The notes: generated by a model not told the origin, from the sequence alone. A DNA stretch of 64,000 nucleotides from Lutimaribacter_A marinistellae (GCF_042648365.1 NZ_JBHRXI010000017.1:62001-126000); one strand, 5' to 3'; counted from the stretch's first letter, positions 33,656 to 42,644 are shown. Translations and numbers: made by a program.

Positions 33656-34948
33656 ATGGCGGGTCACATTCTGAGCGGTCGGGTCCTGTCCTTTGCCGGC
33701 GATCCGTTCGAGGAGGGGCCGGGCGCGGCGCGGTTTCACGAGGCGGTGGCGGTCGCGGGGGGGCATGTCGCGGCGGTTGGTCCGCTGGCCGAACTGCGTG
33801 CGGCGCATCCACAGGCGCAGGTCGTCGATCACGGTGATCGGCTGATCCTTGCGGGCTTCGTCGATCCGCATGTGCATTACCCGCAGACGGCCATCATCGC
33901 GAGCTGGGGCAAGCGGCTGATCGACTGGCTGAACACCTATACCTTTCCCGAGGAGATGCGGTTCGGCGATGTCGAATATGCGGGTGAGATCGCCGCGCGC
34001 TACCTCGACCTGACGGCGGCGCACGGGACGACGACGATGTGCAGCTTCTGCACCATTCATCCCGAGAGCGTGGAGGCCTTTTTCACCGAGGCGCAGGCGC
34101 GGGGGCAGCGCGTGGTGGCGGGCAAGACCTGCATGGACCGCAACGCGCCCGAGGGACTGCGCGACACCCCGCAGGCCGCTTATGACCAGTCAAGGGCGCT
34201 GCTGGAGCGCTGGCACGGGGTGGACAGGCTGTCATACGCGATCACGCCGCGGTTCTCGCCGACCTCGACGCCCGAGCAGCTGGAGGCGCTGGGCGCGCTT
34301 TGGGCCGGCAATCCGGGTTGCCTGATGCAGACGCATCTGAGTGAACAGCTGGACGAGATCGAATGGGTCAAGGGGCTGTTCCCTCAGGCGCGCGATTACC
34401 TCGACACCTACGAGGCATTCGGGTTGCTGGGCGAAAGCGGGCTTTATGGTCATGCGATCCACCTGGAGCCGCGCGAACGCGACCGGCTGCGCGAGGTGGG
34501 TGCGGCGCTGGTGCATTGCCCGACCTCGAACACCTTCATCGGCTCGGGTCTGTTCGACATGGAGGGGTTGAAGGCCGCGGGGCACCGGATCGGGCTGGCG
34601 ACGGATACCGGCGGCGGGTCGAGCTTTTCCATGCTGCGCACGATGGCGGCGGCCTACGAGGTGGGTCAGCTGCGCGGTCGCGCGCTGCATCCGGCGGAAT
34701 TGCTGTGGCTGGCCACCGTGGGATCGGCGCGCAGCTTGCGGATGGATCACCTGATCGGCAATCTCGCGCCCGGGATGGAGGCCGATATCGTCGTTCTGGA
34801 CCTTGCTTCGACCCCTGCCATCGCGCAGGCGGTGACGCGGGCCGAGGATCTGTGGCAGGCGGTGTTTCCGACGATCATGATGGGCGATGACCGCGCGGTG
34901 GCCGAGGTCTGGATTGGCGGCAGGCCGGTCGCGGGCGCGCGCCGCTAG
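33656..34948 (+). CDS. guaD: Guanine deaminase
   Basis: 430 residues of the amidohydrolase fold. Converts guanine to xanthine. Zinc ligands are His72 and His74 (DPHVH), the His of MQTHLSEQ, and the Asp of TDTGGGSS. The guanine deaminase-specific CPTSNTFIGSGLF motif is present. Divergent from mgtE. Its TAG stop overlaps the stop of the convergent 8-oxoguanine deaminase gene in a CTAG, so two purine deaminases face each other. Confidence 0.94.
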   Translation: MAGHILSGRVLSFAGDPFEEGPGAARFHEAVAVAGGHVAAVGPLAELRAAHPQAQVVDHGDRLILAGFVDPHVHYPQTAIIASWGKRLIDWLNTYTFPEEMRFGDVEYAGEIAARYLDLTAAHGTTTMCSFCTIHPESVEAFFTEAQARGQRVVAGKTCMDRNAPEGLRDTPQAAYDQSRALLERWHGVDRLSYAITPRFSPTSTPEQLEALGALWAGNPGCLMQTHLSEQLDEIEWVKGLFPQARDYLDTYEAFGLLGESGLYGHAIHLEPRERDRLREVGAALVHCPTSNTFIGSGLFDMEGLKAAGHRIGLATDTGGGSSFSMLRTMAAAYEVGQLRGRALHPAELLWLATVGSARSLRMDHLIGNLAPGMEADIVVLDLASTPAIAQAVTRAEDLWQAVFPTIMMGDDRAVAEVWIGGRPVAGARR

Positions 34949-36279
34949 GCCTGCAGCGCGCGGGCGAGGCGGTTCTGCGTCTCGATGGTGCGGGGCAGGT
35001 CGATCGTGATGATCTGACCGTCACGGACGATCTGGCGCCCCTCGACGAAGAGGTGGCGCACCGTGGTGGGGCCTGCGAGCAGGAGTGCCGCGGGGTCCCA
35101 GCTGCCGGCGCTGTGGATGCCGGTAACGTCCCAAAGCGCAATATCGGCGCGTTTGCCCGAGGCGAGACGGCCGCAATCGGGACGGCCGAGCGTGTCGGCC
35201 CCGCCGCGCGTCGCGATCTCGAGCGCCTCGCGGGCGGACATAGTGTCGGCACCGTTCGCCACCCTTTGCAGGAGCATGGCCTGCCGCGCCTCGGAGATCA
35301 GGTTTCCGCTGTCGTTCGAGGCGGAGCCGTCGACGCCGAGGCCGACCGTCACGCCAGCATCGCGCATAGCGCGGATCGGGGCGATGCCCGAGCCGAGCCG
35401 GCAGTTCGAGCAGGGGCAGTGCGCGACGCCGGTGCGGGTTCTGGCAAAGAGATCAATTTCTTGTCGGTCGAGCTTGACGCAATGGGCGTGCCAGACATCA
35501 GGGCCGGTCCAGCCGAGATCCTCGGCATATTGGCCGGGACGGCAGCCGAACTGCGCCTCGCTATAGGCGATATCCTCGTCATTCTCGGCAAGGTGGGTGT
35601 GCAGCATCACGCCCTTGTCGCGGGCCATCAGGGCGGTATCGCGCATCAGCTCGCGGCTGACCGAGAAGGGCGAACAGGGGGCGAGGCCCACGCGGATCAT
35701 CGCGCCCTCGCGCGGGTCGTGGAACCGGTCGACCACGCGCGTCATGTCGGCGAGGATGCTGTCCTCTTTTTCGACAAGGGCGTCGGGGGGCAGGCCGCCC
35801 GCGCTTTCGCCGATGCTCATTGCGCCACGGGTGGGGTGGAAGCGCAGGCCAAGCTCCTGCGCGGCGTCGATCGTATCGTCGAGCCGTGCGCCGTTGGGGT
35901 AGAGATAGAGGTGATCCGAGGAGAGCGTGCAGCCCGACAGCGCCAGTTCCGCGAGGCCGATCAGGGCGGAAACGCGCATCTCTTCAGGGCCGAAGCGCGA
36001 CCAGATCGGGTAGAGCGTCTTGAGCCAGCCGAAGAGCAGCGCATCCTGCCCGCCCGGCACCGCGCGGGTGAGCGTCTGGTAGAGGTGGTGATGTGTGTTC
36101 ACGAGGCCGGGTGTGACGACGCAGCCGCTGGCCTCGACGATCTCTCCGCTCGTGCTCAGGCCATGGTCGATATCTGCGATCACGCCGTCGCGGATCAGCA
36201 GATCGGCACCGGACAATTCGCGGCGGTCGTCATCCATGGTGAGGATGGTATGGGCGTTTCGGATGAGGGTCTCGGGCAT
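34945..36279 (-). CDS. 8-oxoguanine deaminase (amidohydrolase family)
   Basis: About 444 residues, related to the atrazine chlorohydrolase/8-oxoguanine deaminase group. Motifs include the N-terminal zinc site THHHLYQTLTR (His63/His65), HTHLAEN, HCPCSN and GVDGSASND, with GVAHCPCSNCRLGSG typical of 8-oxoguanine deaminases. It would turn 8-oxoguanine into urate. ATG 36279 chosen; the upstream extension to 36456 has no coding character. Adjacent hisN lies upstream on the same strand. Confidence 0.88.
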   Translation of the reverse strand: MPETLIRNAHTILTMDDDRRELSGADLLIRDGVIADIDHGLSTSGEIVEASGCVVTPGLVNTHHHLYQTLTRAVPGGQDALLFGWLKTLYPIWSRFGPEEMRVSALIGLAELALSGCTLSSDHLYLYPNGARLDDTIDAAQELGLRFHPTRGAMSIGESAGGLPPDALVEKEDSILADMTRVVDRFHDPREGAMIRVGLAPCSPFSVSRELMRDTALMARDKGVMLHTHLAENDEDIAYSEAQFGCRPGQYAEDLGWTGPDVWHAHCVKLDRQEIDLFARTRTGVAHCPCSNCRLGSGIAPIRAMRDAGVTVGLGVDGSASNDSGNLISEARQAMLLQRVANGADTMSAREALEIATRGGADTLGRPDCGRLASGKRADIALWDVTGIHSAGSWDPAALLLAGPTTVRHLFVEGRQIVRDGQIITIDLPRTIETQNRLARALQA

Positions 36280-36391
36280 GTATGGGCACTCCGTCCGGTC
36301 CCGTTTCGGAGTGTCGCGGGCGCGGCGGAAAACGGGGAGAAGAACCGCAGCCGAGGAGCAGGGTAAGCCGCGCGCGGGCGCGGCGCAAGCG

Positions 36392-37183
36392 TCAGGCGTT
36401 GCGCAGCAGGTCGAGCGCGGCGGCGTGGATGGCCTGGTTGGCCGCGGCCAGTGCACGCCCGCCGTGATAGGCGGGACCGCCCTGCCAGTCGGTGACGATG
36501 CCGCCGGCGGCCTCGATCACGGCGATTGGTGCCTGGATGTCATAGGCGTTGAGCCCGGCCTCGATCACCAGATCGATCTGACCGGCGGCAAGCAGCCCGT
36601 AGGCGTAGCAATCCATCCCGTAGCGGGTCAGCTGCACCTTGTCGGCGACCGCGCGAAAGGCGGCGGCCTCGGTCGGGGTGCCGACTTCGGGGAAGGTGGT
36701 GAAGAGCACGGCCTGCGCAAGCGTTTCGGTCTTGCGCGTGACAAGCGGCATGGAGCCGTGCGGCCCGGTCAGGGTCCCGCCGGCACGGGTGCCGGTGAAC
36801 CGCTCGCCGATATAGGGTTGGTCGATCACGCCCAGCATCGGGCCATCCGCATCGGACAGGGCGATCAGAACGCCCCAGGTGGGCGTGCCCGAGATGAAGG
36901 CGCGGGTGCCGTCGATCGGGTCGAGCACCCAGGTACGGCCCGAGTTTCCGGGGTGGAGGCCGAATTCCTCGCCATGGATGCCGTCATCGGGTCGATGTTC
37001 CGCGAGGATCGCGCGCATCGCCTCTTCGGCGGCTCGGTCGGCGATGGTGACGGGATCGAACCCGTCGGCCAGCTTGTTCGCGGTTTCCAGCCGGGTGCCG
37101 CGGAAATAGGGCAGGATCGCCGCGCGGGCGGCATCGGCCATCAGGTTGGCGACGGCGAGGTCGGAGTCATTGGCGACGGTCAT
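36392..37183 (-). CDS. hisN: Histidinol-phosphatase, inositol-monophosphatase fold
   Basis: About 263 residues with the Mg2+-site motifs of the FIG/IMPase superfamily: GEEFG, WVLDPIDGTRAF and the late YDIQAPIAVIEAAGG. The sequence best fits HisN-type histidinol-phosphatases, which act in the last phosphatase step of histidine synthesis; a general inositol monophosphatase role is possible. ATG 37183 (MTVANDSDLA) matches the family N terminus better than a start at 37237. Confidence 0.87.
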   Translation of the reverse strand: MTVANDSDLAVANLMADAARAAILPYFRGTRLETANKLADGFDPVTIADRAAEEAMRAILAEHRPDDGIHGEEFGLHPGNSGRTWVLDPIDGTRAFISGTPTWGVLIALSDADGPMLGVIDQPYIGERFTGTRAGGTLTGPHGSMPLVTRKTETLAQAVLFTTFPEVGTPTEAAAFRAVADKVQLTRYGMDCYAYGLLAAGQIDLVIEAGLNAYDIQAPIAVIEAAGGIVTDWQGGPAYHGGRALAAANQAIHAAALDLLRNA

Positions 37184-37255
37184 GCGGGTGCGGTGCCACC
37201 GGGCGGTGCGAATTGCAAGCCTCTTGGCGGGATGCACACCCTGTCAGAAACGCTT

Positions 37256-37627
37256 TCAGGCGACGTCGCTCAATACGCGGGCCAGTTCGAACAGGCGACG
37301 GCGCTGGTTTTCCGGGATCGCGTAATACGATCGTACGAGGTCCAGAGCCTCTTTGTCGCCCATCAGGTCCGCCGGAACCGAGGGTTTTTCGGGTTCGGAG
37401 CGGTTGCCGTCGTCAAGCCCTTCGAAGAAGAAGCTGACGGGTACCTCGAGAGCCTCGGCGATGTCCCACAGGCGCGAGGCGCTGATCCGGTTCGCGCCGG
37501 TTTCGTATTTCTGAATCTGCTGGAACTTGATCCCGACCTGTTCGGCCAGTTGTTGCTGCGTCATTCCGGTCAGCCAGCGGCGATGACGAACGCGCTTTCC
37601 CACATGTACATCGACGGGATGGGCCAT
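37256..37627 (-). CDS. XRE-family transcriptional regulator
   Basis: 123 residues. An N-terminal HTH_3 domain (about 9-68) has the recognition helix in TQQQLAEQVGIKFQQIQKYETG, followed by SFFFEGL and a C-terminal helical part with an LVRSYYAIPENQRRRL segment. Short XRE proteins with this tail are widespread in Rhodobacterales. No cofactor-binding domain. It lies 72 bases upstream of hisN on the same strand. Targets unknown. Confidence 0.87.
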   Translation of the reverse strand: MAHPVDVHVGKRVRHRRWLTGMTQQQLAEQVGIKFQQIQKYETGANRISASRLWDIAEALEVPVSFFFEGLDDGNRSEPEKPSVPADLMGDKEALDLVRSYYAIPENQRRRLFELARVLSDVA

Positions 37628-37971
37628 GGATGATCTCCCCTTTGCTCCACTGATACCCGTTCGGAACTGGTCACCGTCATCCGCGCGCGCCTTGAGGGTG
37701 GCGCGCCCGTTTAAACTGAATTAACCGCCATTTCTGTCCCCGAACCGCACCATGACGGTAAATATCACGGTTTTTGCAGATCAAATCAAGAAGGTTGAAC
37801 CCGCTGGCAGGGCCAACAAGCCTTGGTTGCAGAACATGCCCGGCGCGGGTGTTCCGGCAGAAAAAGGCTTGCACGATGTTGGCCCAAGGCCGAGGAAACC
37901 CGTATGGTCGGGCTTGTCGGCCAAAGGCGATCTGGCTTGACAATCATTCAGGATTAGGGAGTTACGGGACG
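37628..37971. other. 344-bp intergenic region between XRE regulator and quinone oxidoreductase
   Basis: Divergent promoter region. A good TTGACA hexamer lies at 37937-37942, about 30 bases before the quinone oxidoreductase start, but its -10 is poor. An open frame at 37752-37940 has no ribosome site or recognisable protein. TTGGCC and GGCCAA form a distant inverted repeat around 37880-37922. A small RNA cannot be excluded. Confidence 0.5.
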
Positions 37972-38928
37972 ATGTTAGCGTTGAGAATCGCCGAGAGCGG
38001 GGCTGCGCCCGCCTTGCAGGACATTCCGCGCCCGGTGCCGGGACCCGGCCAGATTCTGGTCCGAAACCGGGCCTGCGGGCTGAATTTTGCCGATCTCCTG
38101 ATGCAGAAAGGTACCTATCAGGACACCCCGAAACCCCCCTTTACCTTGGGTATGGAGGTGGCCGGAGAGGTGGTCGAGACGGGCGAAGGGGTGGAGAATC
38201 TCTCTCCCGGAGCGCGAATCGCCGTTTATTCCGGACAGGGTGGTCTGGCCGAGTACGGGGTGTTCGAAGCGGATCGTGCCGTGCCCTTGCCCGATGGGCT
38301 GAGCTATGAGCAGGGGGCGGCGCTGCCCATCGCCTATGGCACCACGCAACTGGCGCTGGACCATCGCGCCCGGTTGCAGCCGGGCGAGACCTTGCTGGTC
38401 ACCGGGGCGGCGGGTGGCGTCGGTCTGACGGCGGTCGAGGTCGGCAAGCTGATGGGCGCGAAGGTGATCGCCCAGGCGCGCGGGTCCGAGAAGCTGGAGG
38501 TGGCTGCCCGCGCCGGTGCGGACCACCTGATCGACGCAGATGAGGACCTGCGCGCGCGGGTGCTGGAGCTGGGCGGTGCAGATGTCGTCTATGACGCGAT
38601 CGGCGGCGACGTGTTCAAGGAAGCGTTCCGGGCCACCAATCCCGAGGGGCGGCTGTTGCCGATCGGGTTCGCCGGGGGCGCGGTGCCGCAGATCCCGGCC
38701 AATCACCTGCTGGTCAAGAACCTGACGGTGATCGGCGTCTATATCGGCGGCTACCTGAAGTTTCGGCCCGACATCCTGCGCGCGTGTTTCGCCACCGTGT
38801 TCGGCTGGGCCGCCGAGGGCCGCATCAGCCCGCATATCAGCCATTCCCTTCCCCTCGACCGCGCGGTCGAAGGGATGGAGCTGTTGCGGGCGCGAAAATC
38901 GACCGGGAAGGTCGTGATCACGATCTGA
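37972..38928 (+). CDS. NADPH:quinone oxidoreductase, zeta-crystallin type (MDR superfamily)
   Basis: About 318 residues. A GroES-like N-terminal domain (CGLNFADLLMQKGTY) is followed by an NADPH-binding Rossmann fold with TGAAGGVGLTA near 142-152. It lacks the zinc ligands of alcohol dehydrogenases, as expected for Qor-type enzymes. ATG 37972 starts at the conserved MLALRI; the frame open to 37774 is intergenic. The stop lies 7 bases from the stop of the convergent LysR gene. Confidence 0.9.
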   Translation: MLALRIAESGAAPALQDIPRPVPGPGQILVRNRACGLNFADLLMQKGTYQDTPKPPFTLGMEVAGEVVETGEGVENLSPGARIAVYSGQGGLAEYGVFEADRAVPLPDGLSYEQGAALPIAYGTTQLALDHRARLQPGETLLVTGAAGGVGLTAVEVGKLMGAKVIAQARGSEKLEVAARAGADHLIDADEDLRARVLELGGADVVYDAIGGDVFKEAFRATNPEGRLLPIGFAGGAVPQIPANHLLVKNLTVIGVYIGGYLKFRPDILRACFATVFGWAAEGRISPHISHSLPLDRAVEGMELLRARKSTGKVVITI

Positions 38929-38935
38929 GCGCGCC

Positions 38936-39814
38936 TTACCCGGCGGCGCGCATGGGGCGTGCGTGCACAGGTGCGAAACCCTGGCGGATCAGGCCGGCCA
39001 GATCCTCGACATAGGGTGCGCGGGTGCGTTCGGCGCCGTAGAGGTTGATGTGCTGCACCGGCAGCTCGGGCAGGCTGTTGTCATGGTCGATGATTTCCTG
39101 ATGGGCGGGTTGCGTGCCTTCGAGCAGAACGCCGACGGCGAGATCGGCGCTGACCGTCGCCTCGACGCTGCGGTCGGATTCGGAGTCCACGGCCATCTCC
39201 CATTCGATCCCGGCCGCGTCGAGCGCGGAGATGGCGGTCGCGCGGAAGATGCATTGCCGACAGAAACCCAGCCGCAACGGCCTTTGCCGCCAGACGGAAC
39301 CGTCGCGCGCGCCGACCCAGCGTAGCGGCATTTCGTGCACGCATTCGCTGCCTTCAGCCGCGCCCGGTTCGGTGGTCAGGATCAGGTCGAACGCGCCGCG
39401 GCCGAATTCCTCTTTCAGGTGGCGGGTGTTGCTGGTGATCAGGGTCACGTTGACGCGTGGGTAGAGCGCGTTGAACCGCTGCAAGACGCGGGGAACGGCA
39501 GGGTAGACGATGTCATGCGGTACGCCGAGCACCACCTCGCCCTCGAACGCCTGGTCGGTGAGGCGCCCGATCACCTCGTCATTGAGCGCGACCATCCGCC
39601 GGGCATAGGCAAGGAGCTGTTCGCCCGACGGCGTGAGCGCGATGGTGCGTCCCGACCGGTCGAGCAGGTCGAGGCCCAGGAGGTCCTCGAGCCGCTTGAG
39701 CTGCATCGAGACCGCCGACTGCGTGAGGTGAAGAAAGCCCGCGGCGCGGGTGACGCCGCCATGGTCGGCGACCGCGACGAAAGAGCGCAAGGTGGTGATG
39801 TCGAGATTTCGCAT
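38936..39814 (-). CDS. LysR-family transcriptional regulator
   Basis: 292 residues. An N-terminal winged HTH (LRSFVAVADHGGVTRAAGFLHLTQSAVSMQ region) and a LysR substrate-binding domain are complete. ATG 39814 (MRNLDITTL) chosen; a TTG three codons upstream is the alternative. Divergent from the DUF1127 gene, which is the first candidate target by LysR convention. Effector unknown. Confidence 0.9.
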   Translation of the reverse strand: MRNLDITTLRSFVAVADHGGVTRAAGFLHLTQSAVSMQLKRLEDLLGLDLLDRSGRTIALTPSGEQLLAYARRMVALNDEVIGRLTDQAFEGEVVLGVPHDIVYPAVPRVLQRFNALYPRVNVTLITSNTRHLKEEFGRGAFDLILTTEPGAAEGSECVHEMPLRWVGARDGSVWRQRPLRLGFCRQCIFRATAISALDAAGIEWEMAVDSESDRSVEATVSADLAVGVLLEGTQPAHQEIIDHDNSLPELPVQHINLYGAERTRAPYVEDLAGLIRQGFAPVHARPMRAAG

Positions 39815-39940
39815 TATCAACAATCCTGATGAACGGCATCATGAACATTCGTTTCACTAATGGATCACACCGCGCCATATAGTTCAAGGAAATTGATGAA
39901 GGCCACCAAAACATCACTCTACCTGAAAGGATGAACCGCC

Positions 39941-40147
39941 ATGTCGATGTTGAGCACACAGATCCCGATGTCACGCCGCCGGCCTGGAATTGGCCGGATC
40001 GCCCGTTTTCTGTCGGTTTGGCGGCAGCGGCGCGCGCTTGAGCGTCTGGACGATGCGGCGCTGGAGGATATCGGCGTCAGCCGGGAAGCCGCCGAGGCCG
40101 AGGCCGCCCGCCCGTTCTGGGACGCGCCGGACACATGGCGGGACTGA
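39941..40147 (+). CDS. DUF1127 small protein
   Basis: 68 residues. The DUF1127 core is present (IARFLSVWRQRRALERLDDAALEDIGVSREAA, about 20-52), with a conserved acidic/basic helix. Such small Arg-rich proteins are abundant in alphaproteobacteria, where some bind RNA or affect phosphate and small-RNA metabolism. An AAAGGA lies upstream of ATG 39941. Divergent from LysR. Confidence 0.85.
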   Translation: MSMLSTQIPMSRRRPGIGRIARFLSVWRQRRALERLDDAALEDIGVSREAAEAEAARPFWDAPDTWRD

Positions 40148-40188
40148 GGGCCGGGTGCGCGCGCGAAACGCATGATGCGCAAAATTGT

Positions 40189-40203
40189 TGCATTCAGAAT
40201 GCA
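40189..40203. promoter_or_regulatory. 15-bp palindrome upstream of the Bax-inhibitor-1 family gene
   Basis: TGCATTC-A-GAATGCA is a perfect interrupted palindrome at 40189-40203, 110 bases upstream of the downstream start and just above the putative heat-shock promoter. It looks like an operator; no binding protein can be named. Confidence 0.4.
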
Positions 40204-40221
40204 TGATACCGGTCGGAAACA

Positions 40222-40250
40222 CTTGAATTGAGGCCGCGGCTTTCCGATAT
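40222..40250 (+). promoter_or_regulatory. Possible RpoH-type promoter of the Bax-inhibitor-1 family gene
   Basis: CTTG (40222-40225) is followed 18 bases later by CCGATAT (40244-40250), close to the alphaproteobacterial sigma-32 pattern CTTG-N17/18-CYTATNT. It lies 63 bases before ATG 40313. Inferred only. Confidence 0.35.
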
Positions 40251-40312
40251 TTGAGCGGAGAGCCGCCGGGTTTCCCCCGTCGGCACAAGAAGCGTATGGA
40301 TGGAGACCCTGA

Positions 40313-41089
40313 ATGGCACAATTCGACACGGTCCGGACGGCGGCGGGCGCCCGCTCCGCCCAGATTGACGAGGGCCTGCGCGCCCATATGAACAAGGTCT
40401 ACGGCACGATGTCCGTGGGCATGCTCATCACCTTTGCCGCAGCCTGGGCGATTTCGGGCCTTGCGGTGACGACCGACCCGTCGGCCGCGGCCGCTCAGTT
40501 CCGGGAAGGCCAGTACCTGACCCAGTTCGGTTATGCCGTCTATGCATCGCCGCTGAAATGGGTCGTGATGTTCGCGCCGCTGATCTTCGTCTTTGGCTTC
40601 AGCGCCGCCTTGAACCGCATGTCGGCAGCCGCCGCGCAGACGCTTTTCTATGCCTTTGCACTGGTCATGGGTATCTCGATCAGCTCGATCTTCCTGGTGT
40701 TTACCGGTGAATCGATCGCGCAGGTGTTCCTGATCACGGCCATCGCCTTTGCCGGTCTGTCGCTTTACGGCTACACGACCAAGAAGGATCTGTCCGGCAT
40801 GGGCACCTTCCTGGTGATGGGTCTGATCGGCCTGATCGTCGCATCGATCGTGAACATCTTCATCGCCTCGTCGGCAATGGCCTTCGCGATCTCGGTGATC
40901 GGCGTTCTGATCTTTGCCGGCCTGACCGCCTATGACACGCAGCGCATCAAGAGCGAGTATGTCCAGTTCGCCACGCATGGCGACCAGGAATGGCTGAGCA
41001 AGGCCGCCATCATGGGCGCGCTGAGCCTCTACCTCAACTTCATCAACATGTTCATGTTCTTGCTGCAGTTGTTCGGCAGCCGCGAGTAA
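40313..41089 (+). CDS. Bax inhibitor-1 / YccA family membrane protein
   Basis: 258 residues with about seven membrane helices after a 35-residue soluble N terminus that contains AQIDEGLRAHMNKVYGTMSVGM. Conserved C-terminal acidic region GLTAYDTQRIKSEYVQF. In bacteria YccA-like members interact with FtsH protease, and the family includes calcium-leak channels. Followed by a strong terminator. Confidence 0.92.
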   Translation: MAQFDTVRTAAGARSAQIDEGLRAHMNKVYGTMSVGMLITFAAAWAISGLAVTTDPSAAAAQFREGQYLTQFGYAVYASPLKWVVMFAPLIFVFGFSAALNRMSAAAAQTLFYAFALVMGISISSIFLVFTGESIAQVFLITAIAFAGLSLYGYTTKKDLSGMGTFLVMGLIGLIVASIVNIFIASSAMAFAISVIGVLIFAGLTAYDTQRIKSEYVQFATHGDQEWLSKAAIMGALSLYLNFINMFMFLLQLFGSRE

Positions 41090-41114
41090 CGCGCAGGTCA
41101 GAGAAACAAGAAAA

Positions 41115-41141
41115 GGCGGGTCCGGTCGGGCCCGCCTTTTT
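41115..41141 (+). terminator. Rho-independent terminator after the Bax-inhibitor-1 family gene
   Basis: GGCGGGTCC (41115-41123) pairs with GGGCCCGCC (41128-41136) around a GGTC loop, with one G-T pair, followed by a T-run at 41137-41141. An A-run precedes the stem, so it may also act on the convergent lipoprotein gene. Confidence 0.85.
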
Positions 41142-41164
41142 CGTTGGTGCGGTAGGTTGTTCTA

Positions 41165-41668
41165 TCAGCGGCAGTTCAGTGGCACGGCAAGGCCGCCATT
41201 GCGTGCGCTGCCGGCGCGATAGGTCTGGCCCACGGCAAGGCAGCCGGTCAGGCGTGGGACCGCCGCGGCAAACGCGGCCTCGGAGCCGTCGCCGACCTCG
41301 GTCGTCTCACCCTCGGGGCTGCGCAGGACGGCGAACAACACGTTGTTGGCCTGAACGTTCGACAGCATCAGCGTCCGGTTCATGCCGCCGACCTCGACAG
41401 CGGTGAGGGGCGTGCGCCCGCCCGCCGAGATCGCCGCGGCGGCAAGGTCGGACATGTCGGACGCGTCAACCTGCACCCGGATCGTCGGGCGGGTGGCCAG
41501 CGCGGCTGGAATGTTGACCCCGCGGGTCACGGACACGGCAGAGGGCGCATCGGCGATGGTGCGCGGTTCGCCGTCGATCCCGGTAAAGCCGACGCCTTCG
41601 GTGTGAAAGATCGTCTCGCAGGCGGGCAAGATCGCAAGGGCGAGGGCGGAGAGAAGCAGTTTTCGCAT
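41165..41668 (-). CDS. Hypothetical lipoprotein
   Basis: About 167 residues. ATG 41668 yields a signal peptide (LLLSALALAILPAC) with Cys17 in a lipobox-like PAC. The mature part has a mixed alpha/beta look, two late Cys (TGCLAVGQTY and the C-terminal NCR) and a GGMNRTLMLSNVQANNVLFAV stretch. No known family recognised. The ATG at 41695 would lengthen the leader by nine residues. Confidence 0.68.
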   Translation of the reverse strand: MRKLLLSALALAILPACETIFHTEGVGFTGIDGEPRTIADAPSAVSVTRGVNIPAALATRPTIRVQVDASDMSDLAAAAISAGGRTPLTAVEVGGMNRTLMLSNVQANNVLFAVLRSPEGETTEVGDGSEAAFAAAVPRLTGCLAVGQTYRAGSARNGGLAVPLNCR

Positions 41669-41820
41669 ATCGGTCAGGGTCTTCTGTGGCAGCATGCGTC
41701 AGCCTAAGCGCAGGGCAGGCCTTGTGGCAAGAAGCGATGGAGCAAGATGTCTTTCCATGCTGTGCAGGAGGGTATAGCACCGCGCCGGTGATGAATACGT
41801 AACGTACGGGATGCTGGCGA

Positions 41821-42285
41821 ATGACCCCCACCCATTTCCTTGCGCCCTATGACACGGCTGACAAACCAGCCTGCCTTGGCGTTTTCGACAGCAATGTGCC
41901 GGTATTCTTCGGCGCCGAGGAACGGGAGGAGTTCGCGGGTTTTCTCGATCATCTGCCCGGACCCTATGTCGTGATGAGGGGGCAGGGAGGCGCCGTTTTG
42001 GGCTGCGGAGGATATGCGGCGTCGCGCCATGATGCCAATGTCGCGGTGTTGTGCTGGGGTATGGTCGACCGGTCCGCCCAAACCCAGCAGCTGGGTCGCA
42101 GCCTGCTGCTGCACCGTTTGTCGCGGATCAAGGCGGAGCCTGCGTTTCATAAGGTGTCGATCGAGACGAGCCCCGAAAGCAGCGGATTTTTCCACAGGTT
42201 CGGGTTCGACGCGGTCGAGCGGGTCAAGGACGGCTTTGCCCCCGGGCGCGACATGGTCCGGATGCTGAAGCACCTGCAGCGCTGA
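41821..42285 (+). CDS. GNAT-family N-acetyltransferase
   Basis: 154 residues with the GNAT fold. The acetyl-CoA loop is in the AQTQQLGRSLLLHRL region (Q/RxxGx-like), and the C-terminal FFHRFGFDAVERVKDGF is typical. Substrate unknown. Divergent from the lipoprotein gene. Its stop is followed by a bidirectional terminator shared with rpmG. Confidence 0.82.
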   Translation: MTPTHFLAPYDTADKPACLGVFDSNVPVFFGAEEREEFAGFLDHLPGPYVVMRGQGGAVLGCGGYAASRHDANVAVLCWGMVDRSAQTQQLGRSLLLHRLSRIKAEPAFHKVSIETSPESSGFFHRFGFDAVERVKDGFAPGRDMVRMLKHLQR

Positions 42286-42309
42286 GGCCCGCGGCCGAGG
42301 GCAACAAAA

Positions 42310-42339
42310 AACGCCCGCGCATCGATATGCGTGGGCGTT
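42310..42339. terminator. Bidirectional terminator between the GNAT gene and rpmG
   Basis: AACGCCC (42310-42316) pairs with GGGCGTT (42333-42339), with CGCAT/ATGCG inside and a CGAT loop. An A-run precedes the stem and GTTTT follows it, so a terminator is formed on both strands. Confidence 0.85.
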
Positions 42340-42369
42340 CGTTTTCCTGGGTCCGGGGACCGGGCAAGA

Positions 42370-42537
42370 TTACTTGATCTTGCCTTCCTTGTACTCGACG
42401 TGCTTGCGCGCGACCGGGTCGTATTTCCGGATGGTCATCTTTTCGGTCATCGTCCGCGCGTTTTTCTTGGTCACGTAGAAGTGGCCCGTGCCCGCGGTCG
42501 AGTTCAGACGGATCTTGATTGTCGTCGGCTTCGCCAT
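42370..42537 (-). CDS. rpmG: 50S ribosomal protein L33
   Basis: 55 residues, the exact L33 length. Sequence features are KIRLNSTAGTGHFYVTKKN and IRKYDPVARKHVEYKEGKIK. This is the Cys-free form that needs no zinc. ATG 42537 has AGGAG 7 bases upstream. It lies about 107 bases downstream of the rnpB 3' end on the same strand. Confidence 0.97.
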   Translation of the reverse strand: MAKPTTIKIRLNSTAGTGHFYVTKKNARTMTEKMTIRKYDPVARKHVEYKEGKIK

Positions 42538-42644
42538 GGTTATCTCCTGCGTCCGAAAAGGCAGGGGCCTTTCGGTTGAAATCGTATGAGCGTGCGCTTT
42601 TACCTTTCCGCGCACCCGAGTCAAGTGGGACCTGCGGGAAATCT

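Noticed and set aside
37752..37940. 62-codon frame in the 344-bp intergenic region
   Set aside because: No ribosome-binding site and no recognisable similarity; more likely non-coding regulatory sequence.
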